Positions 15,330 to 22,138 of a stretch of DNA of 27,340 nucleotides are shown here, one piece after another (positions within the stretch are counted from its first letter, which is position 1; each line of letters starts with the position of its first letter). The stretch comes from JAEYFP01 sp964566545 (GTDB taxonomy: Bacteria; Bacillota; Clostridia; Lachnospirales; Lachnospiraceae): NCBI GenBank assembly GCA_964566545.1, contig CAZMIX010000032.1:1-27340 (forward strand), given 5' to 3'. Both the position numbers and the translations under genes were made by a program. The notes beneath the pieces are model-generated. The model saw only the letters and a list, made by a program, of their open reading frames with translations, had not been told where the DNA came from and searched no databases.

Positions 15330-15345
15330 CCTCCTCTATGATTTG
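15309..15345. terminator. convergent terminator containing a stop codon in its loop
   Basis: A perfect 16-bp stem (CAAATCATAGAGGAGG/CCTCCTCTATGATTTG) with a five-base loop AATGA. The TGA in the loop is the stop codon of the 88-aa gene. T-tracts are short on both sides. It separates that gene from the convergent hemolysin III gene. Confidence 0.8.
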
Positions 15346-15359
15346 CGATAAAACCACAA

Positions 15360-16013
15360 TTACATATTGGCAACATAGACATACATAAAGATAAAATGGC
15401 AGAAACTGCCCGCCAAAACGAACAAATGGAAAATTTCATGGGAGCCGAAATTGACATGCCGGCTGTTGAAAATCCGGAGCTTCAAGGCATAAATGACGCC
15501 GCCGACCGTATATAGCAGACCTCCGACCAGAAGCCATATAAAAGCCGCCGCCGAAAGAAGGTTCCACAGCGGAACAAAAGCGAACACACAGGTCCAGCCC
15601 ATTCCGATATACAGCACGGAGGAAACCCATTTCGGACAGGTTACCCAAAATGCCTTAAATAAAATCCCGGCAAAGGCAATTCCCCATACCGCGCAGAGCA
15701 TCGCGGTGCCGATCACGCCTTTTAGTACGATCAGGCATATGGGCGTATAAGAGCCGGCAATCAATATAAAGATCATCATATGATCGATTTTGCGGAATAC
15801 TTTAATTATTGTCGCCGGCAGTCTGATGGAATGATAGGTCGTGCTCGCCGAATAAAGTAAAAACATGCTCGCCACAAAGACCGCCATTGCCGTCGCATTG
15901 GCCGCGCTTGTCTGCGCCGCTTTGGCAATTAACGGCGATGCCGCCGCAACCGAAAAAATAACACCTATGAAATGGGTAATTGCGCTACCCGGTTCTCTTA
16001 TTTTTTGTAACAT
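15360..16013 (-). CDS. hemolysin III family (PAQR-like) integral membrane protein
   Basis: 217 aa with about seven hydrophobic helices, the layout of the HlyIII/YqfA family related to progestin and adipoQ receptors. Conserved elements are the start REPGSAITHFIG (with His14), STTYHS near residue 60 after helix two, KIDHMMIFILIAGSYTPI, and HVNFGSHEIFHLFVLAGSFCHF near the C-terminus. Together these give the family's histidine and aspartate metal-site pattern. Bacterial members are often named hemolysins, but their main role is unclear; membrane homeostasis is the usual proposal. GGAG lies eight bases before the ATG. It is monocistronic, with a palindrome (16048-16062) near its presumed transcription start. 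Confidence 0.88.
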   Translation of the reverse strand: MLQKIREPGSAITHFIGVIFSVAAASPLIAKAAQTSAANATAMAVFVASMFLLYSASTTYHSIRLPATIIKVFRKIDHMMIFILIAGSYTPICLIVLKGVIGTAMLCAVWGIAFAGILFKAFWVTCPKWVSSVLYIGMGWTCVFAFVPLWNLLSAAAFIWLLVGGLLYTVGGVIYALKLRIFNSRHVNFGSHEIFHLFVLAGSFCHFIFMYVYVANM

Positions 16014-16047
16014 GATGGTTTCTCCTCTCTATCTTTACTACCTCATA

Positions 16048-16062
16048 TAGTTTTGAAAACTA
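16048..16062. promoter_or_regulatory. palindrome upstream of the hemolysin III gene, possible operator
   Basis: TAGTTTT-G-AAAACTA is a perfect inverted repeat 35 bases before the hemolysin III ATG. On the minus strand a tentative promoter, TTGCAC with a 17-base spacer and TAGTAT followed by AAT, lies directly upstream. The palindrome would then fall just after the transcription start, a usual repressor position. Confidence 0.35.
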
Positions 16063-16169
16063 CTTATTGTTGATATTATACTACTACACCTTGTTTGAAT
16101 GTGCAAGTTGTTTTTCTTTCATTTTTAATTTTAAAAAGCCGGACATTTTGAATTTCAAGGAGGTTTTTC

Positions 16170-16463
16170 ATGAAGGGCTATACTTACATGGTGGAGTGCA
16201 GTGACCGAACGTTGTATACAGGCTGGACGAACAATTTAAAGAAGCGTCTGGCCGCCCATAATGCCGGGATGGCTTCCAAGTATACAAGAGCGCGCCGCCC
16301 TGTTATGCTCGTTTATTACGAAGAATTCCCGACAAAAGAGGAGGCTATGAAACGCGAATATACAATCAAGCAGCTTTCTGCCGATCAAAAGAGAAAGCTG
16401 CTTGATTTGCCGCAAAATCTGCTGCGTGCGGATCTGTTTTCTGCCGCCCGTCCTGATAACTGA
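16170..16463 (+). CDS. GIY-YIG nuclease superfamily protein (UPF0213/YhbQ type)
   Basis: 97 aa. The ATG follows AAGGAGG by about seven bases. The GIY-YIG elements are YTYMVEC (4-10) and LYTGWTNNLKKRLAAHN (about 15-31), including the conserved Arg. KREYTIKQLS near residue 70 holds the usual Glu. The length and the absence of other domains fit the stand-alone YhbQ/YazA-like group; some members cut DNA in vitro, but their cellular role is unsettled. It is monocistronic. Its stop lies 13 bases from that of the convergent spoIIQ gene, with no terminator visible between them. Confidence 0.9.
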   Translation: MKGYTYMVECSDRTLYTGWTNNLKKRLAAHNAGMASKYTRARRPVMLVYYEEFPTKEEAMKREYTIKQLSADQKRKLLDLPQNLLRADLFSAARPDN

Positions 16464-16476
16464 TCGGAATCACGGC

Positions 16477-17319
16477 CTATTGCAGATATTCCATCGGGTT
16501 CACTGCCCCATCGCCACGCTGCAGTTTCAGATACAGGTTACTTCCTTCCACGCTGTAGTATTTCGTCGGTGTATTCACGTAACCGATGAGGTCGCCGGCT
16601 TCTACGATTTGACCCGCCGATACCGCAAGATCCTTAAGCTGCCCATAGGTCACCTTATAATCATTTCCCAGATCCATCACCATTGTCGTACCGATATCCG
16701 CTTTTTCTTCAATGTTGACGACCTGTCCCTTTTTCACCGCGGTCACGGGCGTGCTTACGGCTGCCTGGATAATGATTGCCGGATTGTATTTATACTGGTT
16801 CAGTGTCGCAAAATAAATACTTTTATCCATGCTGTAATTCATGATGACATTTCCGGTAAGCGGCCAGATCAGCTTGTCCCCTTCCGCAAAGCTTAAGGTC
16901 ACCGGCTGGGTAATTGCCTCGGCCACCTCGAGTTCCTGTTCGTCCTCCGTCTGACCGGTCTGATCCTCTACAATAATCCGGTCGTTTGTGTCTTGTTCTT
17001 CCTCTTCGTTGACAACCGTGTCGCTTGCCGGATTTACTTCATCCGTCGCATCCATCACGTTATCCCAGCCGAAAATATCTTCGTTTGAGAAATTTTCCGC
17101 TTTCGCGTTTTGAGATTCTACCGCCTTCTTATCAATTTCCGCAATCTCTTTTTTTGAATCTTCAATATCGGTCAGATCAACGATGTAACCCTCCGAATGA
17201 GAACGTTCCCACTCATAGCTGTAAATTCCGGCAAGCGTCGCACCGCTTACGATACAGACTGCCGCTGCAATCAAATACTGCTTTTTTATATTTCGTTTTT
17301 TACCATTGATATTTCTCAT
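16477..17319 (-). CDS. spoIIQ: SpoIIQ-like M23-fold protein lacking the zinc site
   Basis: 280 aa from the ATG at 17319, which follows GAGGTG; a GTG three codons earlier lies inside that site. Residues 13-34 form a single N-terminal membrane helix, 45-140 is an acidic linker, and 146-278 is an M23/LytM fold. SpoIIQ is made in the forespore and binds SpoIIIAH across the septum during engulfment. The assignment rests on the architecture and on spoIID lying directly upstream, as in other Clostridia. The usual HxxxD motif reads N179-P-A-I-I183, the YGHL motif reads YGQL (Gln227), and LHF reads LYL (Tyr263). No canonical metal ligand is left, so enzyme activity is unlikely and a scaffold role is inferred. 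Confidence 0.82.
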   Translation of the reverse strand: MRNINGKKRNIKKQYLIAAAVCIVSGATLAGIYSYEWERSHSEGYIVDLTDIEDSKKEIAEIDKKAVESQNAKAENFSNEDIFGWDNVMDATDEVNPASDTVVNEEEEQDTNDRIIVEDQTGQTEDEQELEVAEAITQPVTLSFAEGDKLIWPLTGNVIMNYSMDKSIYFATLNQYKYNPAIIIQAAVSTPVTAVKKGQVVNIEEKADIGTTMVMDLGNDYKVTYGQLKDLAVSAGQIVEAGDLIGYVNTPTKYYSVEGSNLYLKLQRGDGAVNPMEYLQ

Positions 17320-17421
17320 TATAATCACCTCACTCTTAGGTTTTCCTAAAACAAAAGGATTATTCAGAGATTGTCAACAATTCGTATTTTTATTTCATCC
17401 GGCTTCATTAATAATCATTCC

Positions 17422-18327
17422 TTACCCCTCAATCTGAATTCCACTAAAAAAATAATTGAGTATTTCCTTCATCTGTTTTCCTTCTTCGGCCAGTCTTTTT
17501 GCCTGATACTGATCAAAACCAAGACCATGACCGCGCCCCTTTGTCACGACCCGGATATTTCCTTCAAATTCTTCTATTATAAAGCTCGATGAAGGAAATT
17601 TCATTCCCTGTCTGAACTCTTCGCCGCTCATTTCTTTCGTTCCAAGCAAAACTGTCATAACATATCCCGCGCGATCCATTTCCTCTATCCGAATGTTTTC
17701 AAGCAGAGCCGCATCCTCAAAGGTTACATCAAAGGCTCCTGTAAGCTTTTCTTTAAATTCTTCTGCCGAATAATAACTGATGGAAAGAAAACTGTCCGCC
17801 TCCACATCCGTGCTGCAGTCCACACTTTTCAAATACGGATACTCCCCTTCTGTAAAAAGATCCGCCGGATCCCGCGTATATCCGGCGCTCACCGCATGAT
17901 ACGGCACATAGGCCGGTTCTCCTTCATAGGTAATGATCTGTCCGGCCGTTTCGTCTATAGCCTCCTTCAATCTGGCATAATAACCGGAAAATTCCTCAGA
18001 ACCCCAAAGTTCTTTCATTTCCTCAATCGAATAGATTTTCACCGTGCCTGAATCTGCTTTATCCGCAGAGCTTTCTCTAGCAAGCTGTGTACGCAGCAAA
18101 ACTGCCTGTGCCTTTAAGACCTCCTTCGGATAGCTAACCGGTATTACCGCAGCCAGTGCTCCGACAAGCGCTTCTTCAGTTTCTTCACCCTCCTGTGTTT
18201 CGTCTTCCTCCCTTTGAAAAACAGTCGTCTCTTTTACGGAGGCGCGTCCCTGATACAGCATTGTCGCCACATAGGGCAGCAATAGCACGATCATAATAAC
18301 CGCAACATATTCTTTCATAAATTTCAT
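17422..18327 (-). CDS. spoIID: stage II sporulation protein D
   Basis: 301 aa with an N-terminal membrane helix (about 5-24) and an acidic linker rich in Glu. The SpoIID/LytB domain runs from about residue 58 to the end. The motif YPKEVLKAQAVLLRT (66-80) contains Glu69, equivalent to the catalytic Glu of SpoIID lytic transglycosylases. VPYHAVSAGYTRDP, the VDCS cysteine region and GRGHGLGFDQYQAKRLAEEG near the C-terminus are family signatures. The enzyme degrades glycan strands at the septum during engulfment and acts in the mother cell. Two ATGs (18327 and 18318) are possible starts. It precedes spoIIQ, but a 102-base gap suggests separate forespore control of spoIIQ. Confidence 0.93.
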   Translation of the reverse strand: MKFMKEYVAVIMIVLLLPYVATMLYQGRASVKETTVFQREEDETQEGEETEEALVGALAAVIPVSYPKEVLKAQAVLLRTQLARESSADKADSGTVKIYSIEEMKELWGSEEFSGYYARLKEAIDETAGQIITYEGEPAYVPYHAVSAGYTRDPADLFTEGEYPYLKSVDCSTDVEADSFLSISYYSAEEFKEKLTGAFDVTFEDAALLENIRIEEMDRAGYVMTVLLGTKEMSGEEFRQGMKFPSSSFIIEEFEGNIRVVTKGRGHGLGFDQYQAKRLAEEGKQMKEILNYFFSGIQIEG

Positions 18328-18367
18328 TCCCGATTACTTGTCTTACTCTATTCTACGCAGAAAACCT

Positions 18368-18403
18368 AAAAAACAGACCGGAATCGGCGCCGATCCCAGT
18401 CTG
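18368..18403 (-). terminator. terminator after the EF-hand protein gene
   Basis: On the minus strand a self-complementary 30-base segment (18374-18403) with arms CAGACTGGGATCGGC and GCCGATTCCGGTCTG, two G-U pairs, followed by six T's (18368-18373). It lies 38 bases past the stop and isolates spoIID from upstream transcription. Confidence 0.88.
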
Positions 18404-18440
18404 CTTTGTTTTTCGTGCATTACACGAGTTCCAGGTTACC

Positions 18441-19499
18441 TCATTTCGCAAGATCCAAATGCTGCACCGTTCCGACATTTCCATTTTCATAAAGAAAAAT
18501 GCCCGTTTTGCGGATCGCCGCGTTCACCTGATTTGTGGAGGCGGAATTCAAAGAAAAGTCCGTATCGACATTCCCAAGATAAATAGCACCGACCCCTTTT
18601 TCCGACAAGCCATACAGCATTGTTTCGCCGTTGCCTCCCTGTGTGAAAATCAAGAGCTTGCTCCAAATATCGTCGGCTTCATCGATCCAGCCGTTTCTGT
18701 CCGAATCGTATTTCGCCAAGTCTTTAAAGCCGTCTTTCGACTTCGTGCCAAACAGCTCGCTTCCGTCATTGATCATTCCGTCGCCGTTTAAGTCCAGCGC
18801 CAGATAACCGCTCTTTGCATTCAAGCTTGAAATATTGTCAAGCATGCCGTCCGCATCAATATCGAACAGGAATTTTTGATCTGAAACACCGGCAATATTT
18901 GTGTCCAGATTAATGACGAGCGGATCGCACATCGGCTGCAGTACCTCATACCGCTCACTGTAATACTCTTCGAACCTGCGGCTCATCTGCAGACCCATGT
19001 TAAATGAGATTTCTCTTCCGTCCGCCGTCACCACTTTTCCTTCCGCAGAAAAAGTGGTTTCCTCCGACTCGCTGTAATAATGCTCTTCGCCATAGCTGCT
19101 CAGCACCATCTGCGTAGAGGAGGTATCATCCCGCGGATTTGATGTTTCATTGACAGCGGGATTCCTTTTGTTCGTTCCCCCAAACAGAATCTGAAACAGA
19201 TAATTGATGCATTCCATTCGGATTTTTGACATCGTATCCTGTTCTCGCTTCGTGTCCTGCGGATGATGTACCTTCATCTGCTCAAACCGGTCCATCAGAT
19301 TACTCATTGAATCGCGAAAGCCGTTTGACGCATTTCCCGGAGCTTTCTCCTTTTCTGCATTCCCGTCGCCCGTCACGCCAAACCCTCTGCTGCCTATATT
19401 GCCTGCGCTCTTATAAGCGCCAAAATAATACGCATCCATGCGCACAGAAGTATATTTTCTGGCAGATTCCATTCCTATGCTGCTGCTGTTTACAACCAA
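18441..19499 (-). CDS. uncharacterised protein with three EF-hand-like calcium loops
   Basis: 352 aa from a TTG start at 19499, preferred because GGGGG lies seven bases upstream and the protein then begins MVVNSSSIGMESARKYTS; an in-frame ATG at 19532 has no site. There is no signal peptide or membrane helix. Residues 40-200 are polar, with long acidic and Ser/Thr-rich parts. Three calcium-type loops follow: DIDADGMLDNI (213-223), DLNGDGMINDGSE (236-248) and DSDRNGWIDEADD (265-277), the last a canonical EF-hand loop. The C-terminal 75 residues (GVGAIYLGNV...TGIFLYENGNVGTVQHLDLAK) look like a conserved end domain. Similar unnamed proteins are familiar from Clostridia. The role is unknown. It is monocistronic with a possible attenuator in its leader. 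Confidence 0.78.
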   Translation of the reverse strand: MVVNSSSIGMESARKYTSVRMDAYYFGAYKSAGNIGSRGFGVTGDGNAEKEKAPGNASNGFRDSMSNLMDRFEQMKVHHPQDTKREQDTMSKIRMECINYLFQILFGGTNKRNPAVNETSNPRDDTSSTQMVLSSYGEEHYYSESEETTFSAEGKVVTADGREISFNMGLQMSRRFEEYYSERYEVLQPMCDPLVINLDTNIAGVSDQKFLFDIDADGMLDNISSLNAKSGYLALDLNGDGMINDGSELFGTKSKDGFKDLAKYDSDRNGWIDEADDIWSKLLIFTQGGNGETMLYGLSEKGVGAIYLGNVDTDFSLNSASTNQVNAAIRKTGIFLYENGNVGTVQHLDLAK

Positions 19500-19596
19500 T
19501 TTCTTTCCCCCTTTTCTGCCGATCCATCCCAATCAAAGGATTTTTATTAAATAAAAAGGAGGGCATTTCCATAAACAGAATTTCTTTCCTGTTCAT
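19411..19596 (-). CDS. possible small leader ORF overlapping the EF-hand gene
   Basis: A 61-codon frame starting MNRKEILFMEMPSFLF, with GGAGGG (19603-19608) six bases before its ATG. It runs through a terminator-like hairpin and overlaps the first 30 codons of the EF-hand gene in another frame. The overlapping half looks like frame-shifted coding sequence, so the protein may not be functional. Translation of its start could still matter for regulation. Confidence 0.2.
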   Translation of the reverse strand: MNRKEILFMEMPSFLFNKNPLIGMDRQKRGKEIGCKQQQHRNGICQKIYFCAHGCVLFWRL

Positions 19597-19608
19597 GTCA
19601 TACCCTCC
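19553..19608 (-). terminator. terminator-like attenuator in the leader of the EF-hand gene
   Basis: On the minus strand GGAGGG (19603-19608) pairs with CCCTCC (19558-19563). An inner 8-bp helix joins ATGAACAG (19589-19596) and CTGTTTAT (19571-19578) around a ten-base loop. TTTTT (19553-19557) follows directly. It ends 54 bases before the EF-hand start codon. It could end the aconitase transcript, but no obvious promoter fits between it and the EF-hand gene, which favours attenuation. Confidence 0.5.
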
Positions 19609-19609
19609 A

Positions 19610-19645
19610 TGGTCGGCCTTACTATTCAGAGCCTCAGTCCGACCA
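19610..19645 (-). other. stem-loop upstream of the attenuator
   Basis: A 7-bp stem (TGGTCGG/CCGACCA) encloses 22 bases. It ends one base before the GGAGGG arm of the terminator-like hairpin. I could not match it to a known riboswitch class. Confidence 0.35.
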
Positions 19646-19666
19646 AGACCTCGCTCCGTATATTAT

Positions 19667-19693
19667 TTATCGGCAGATTCACAAAAAACATTA
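19667..19693 (-). promoter_or_regulatory. possible sigma-D (FliA-type) promoter for the EF-hand gene
   Basis: The minus strand reads GCCGATAA at 19667-19674, seven of eight bases of the sigma-D -10 consensus GCCGATAT. TAAT (19690-19693), three of four bases of the TAAA -35 box, lies 15 bases upstream. It overlaps the last bases of the aconitase gene. A sigma-A reading of this region (TAATAT) has no good -35. Confidence 0.3.
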
Positions 19694-21982
19694 ATTTGCA
19701 TAATAGTTGATCAGACAGCCCTTTAGAATAATCGTCCGCTCATCCTCCGTCATCTCACCGAGACGCAGCACAAACTCCTTCAGCGTATCGGAAACGGCAT
19801 AAGCCTTGATTTCCGGCTGTTTCTCAGCCACGGCTTTCCTGATGCCCGGAATGAATAAAAATTCCCGATTGGCAAACGGAAGCTCGCCCGCATCGATCAA
19901 AAACGGGAGCATCCCCCAATTGATCAGGTTCGAACGGTAACGCTTCGTCGCATATTCATTTGCGATATTTGCCCAGCCGCCAAGCACCTTCTGGCACGAA
20001 GCCGCCTGCTCGCGTGCGGAGCCGTCTCCCGGCTTCACCGCAAAAATCGTGCTGCCAAAGCCCGTATTTTCAGCGCTTACATCCGTAAACAACGCCTGGA
20101 TTTGACTCATAACAGGCCCTACCTCTGCGTTTGCCGCATACGGATCCTGTCCCTCTGTGCGCGCCTGTTCCGCTTTTTGGATTTCCTTCGCAAGTCCCAC
20201 ATAAGCGGGATCCTTTCTGGAAAGCGTAAACTCCGCAAGTCCCAGCGGGTTGGAGCGGAAGGAGGAGGTCTCGCCCGACGGAATTAACTCATCCGTCGTC
20301 GTAACCGGATCATGGATTTCCGATACGACCTTCAGCACAAGATTTTCAGGAAGCGCGCTCATCTTCGGCCAGTCCTTGATATTGGGACCAAACTTTATTT
20401 CCACACTTTCATCCGGGGTGCCATGGCTATCGAATACACGGTTCGCATAAATCGTCTGATCGAAGAAATATTTATATTTTTTCAATGTATCCGCTTCGAT
20501 CTGATTGGAGGCAGATATCAAATAACCCTTGTTGGCCGCCGTAGCCGCAATGGAACGCGCGTCCATCAGCGCTACGGAGGAAATTTGTCCGTCTTGCAGC
20601 TTGGAACCTTCCCTGTTCGGGAAATTTCTCGTTGAATGCCGGATGCTGAACGCATTGTTCGCAGGCGTATCGCCCGCACCGAAGCACGGCCCGCAAAATG
20701 CTGTCTTTAGCACTGCTCCGGTTCCCAATAGTTTTGCGGCACAGCCATTTTTGATCAATTCCATATAGATCGGCATCGAAGCCGGATAAACGCTCAGCGT
20801 AAATTCATCCGGACCGATGCTCATCCCATCAAGAATATCGGCAGCAGCACAAATATTTTCAAATCCGCCTCCGGCACATCCGGCAATGATTCCCTGCTCT
20901 ACATAGAGCCTGCCGTCACGCACCTTATCCCTGAGCTTGAAATCGACCTTGCCGTCCAGACTGACAAGCGCTTTTTTCTCAACGTCGTCCAATATATCAA
21001 GCAGATTTTCATTCAATTCGTCAATCGTATACGTGTTGCTCGGGTGGAACGGCATCGCGATCATAGGCTTTATTTCGCTCAAATCCACCTCGATGATGCC
21101 GTCATAGTAAGCGACCTGTCCCGGATTTAACTCGCGATAATCCTCCCTGCGCCCATGGATTTCATAAAATTCCTCGATGATGGCGTCCGTCTTCCAAATT
21201 GAGGACAAGCAGGTCGTCTCCGTCGTCATGACATCGATCCCGATACGGAAATCGGCGCTTAAGCCGGCCACACCCGGTCCGACAAATTCCATCACCTTAT
21301 TCTTTACATAGCCGTTTTTAAACACCGCGCCGATAATAGCAAGCGCGACGTCCTGCGGACCCACGCCCGGCATCGGCGCACCCTTTAAATAAACGCCGAC
21401 GACCTCTGGCATATTGATATCATAGGTTCTGGAAAGAAGCTGCTTCACAAGCTCCGGTCCGCCCTCGCCCATCGCCATCGTTCCAAGCGCGCCATAGCGC
21501 GTATGGCTGTCGGAGCCGAGGAGCATCCTTCCGCCGCCTGCAAGCATCTCTCTCGCAAACTGGTGGATCACTGCCTGATGAGGCGGTACGTAAACGCCGC
21601 CGTAGCGCTTCGCACAAGACAGACCAAACATGTGGTCATCCTCATTGATCGTTCCTCCCACCGCGCATAAGCTGTTGTGACAGTTTGTCAGCACATACGG
21701 AATCGGAAATTTCTCAAGTCCCGATGCGCGCGCCGTTTGAATAATTCCTACAAACGTAATATCGTGAGAAGTCAGCTTATCGAATTTGATTTTCAGCTTT
21801 TCCATGCTGCCCGAGGTATTATGCGCCTCAAGAATCCCATAAGCGATCGTATTTTTCGAGGCCTCACCCTGCGCGACATTTCTGCCGGCCACTTTCCCAG
21901 CGATTGCAATCGCGTCTTCCGTATCCAGGATCAACTGCACGCCATCAATCAAATAAGCGCCGCCTTCATGTAATTTTATCAT
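19691..21982 (-). CDS. aconitase-family hydratase (monomeric aconitate hydratase type)
   Basis: 763 aa, the full-length single-chain architecture of the aconitase superfamily, with the swivel domain in the C-terminal third. The cluster-binding cysteines are probably Cys369 (GIIAGCAGGGFEN), Cys430 and Cys433 (AFCGPCFGAGDTPANN). GSDSHT (156-161) and STRNFPNREGS (450-460) are active-site motifs. The first cysteine motif lacks the usual CTNS wording, so the exact substrate, citrate/isocitrate or a related hydroxyacid, is uncertain. If an aconitase, it isomerises citrate to isocitrate through a [4Fe-4S] cluster. AGGAGG lies eight bases before the ATG. The gene stands alone, without citrate synthase or isocitrate dehydrogenase beside it. 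Confidence 0.87.
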   Translation of the reverse strand: MIKLHEGGAYLIDGVQLILDTEDAIAIAGKVAGRNVAQGEASKNTIAYGILEAHNTSGSMEKLKIKFDKLTSHDITFVGIIQTARASGLEKFPIPYVLTNCHNSLCAVGGTINEDDHMFGLSCAKRYGGVYVPPHQAVIHQFAREMLAGGGRMLLGSDSHTRYGALGTMAMGEGGPELVKQLLSRTYDINMPEVVGVYLKGAPMPGVGPQDVALAIIGAVFKNGYVKNKVMEFVGPGVAGLSADFRIGIDVMTTETTCLSSIWKTDAIIEEFYEIHGRREDYRELNPGQVAYYDGIIEVDLSEIKPMIAMPFHPSNTYTIDELNENLLDILDDVEKKALVSLDGKVDFKLRDKVRDGRLYVEQGIIAGCAGGGFENICAAADILDGMSIGPDEFTLSVYPASMPIYMELIKNGCAAKLLGTGAVLKTAFCGPCFGAGDTPANNAFSIRHSTRNFPNREGSKLQDGQISSVALMDARSIAATAANKGYLISASNQIEADTLKKYKYFFDQTIYANRVFDSHGTPDESVEIKFGPNIKDWPKMSALPENLVLKVVSEIHDPVTTTDELIPSGETSSFRSNPLGLAEFTLSRKDPAYVGLAKEIQKAEQARTEGQDPYAANAEVGPVMSQIQALFTDVSAENTGFGSTIFAVKPGDGSAREQAASCQKVLGGWANIANEYATKRYRSNLINWGMLPFLIDAGELPFANREFLFIPGIRKAVAEKQPEIKAYAVSDTLKEFVLRLGEMTEDERTIILKGCLINYYAN

Positions 21983-22042
21983 TTTAAAAACCTCCTGTTT
22001 CTCTATCCTTCTTCTATTCTTCCTTCGCAGTCACTATGATTT

Positions 22043-22071
22043 ATTTTATAGTAGCCGTCTACATTTCGCAA
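22043..22071 (-). promoter_or_regulatory. promoter of the aconitase gene
   Basis: On the minus strand TTGCGA (22066-22071), 17 bases, TAAAAT (22043-22048). The leader is about 54 bases. Its -35 box lies 12 bases from the -10 box of the divergent promoter, so the two cannot be fully occupied at once. Confidence 0.65.
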
Positions 22072-22079
22072 GTGGTTTA

Positions 22080-22088
22080 TGGTATACT
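22080..22088 (+). promoter_or_regulatory. promoter of the C39-like gene (extended -10)
   Basis: TGGTATACT is an extended -10 with a TATACT hexamer; the -35 is weak. The expected start is about 45 bases before the ATG at 22139. It is followed by GTTCAAAAA, as at the dnaE promoter. Confidence 0.6.
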
Positions 22089-22138
22089 GTTCAAAAATGA
22101 GTATGGGCATCATATAATAGCAGAAAGGGGGAATTTCC

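Noticed and set aside
19558..19726. Plus-strand ORF starting after AAAGGAGGG at 19555-19563
   Set aside because: The apparent ribosome binding site is the complement of the CCCTCC arm of the minus-strand hairpin, and the frame runs into the antisense of the aconitase gene.
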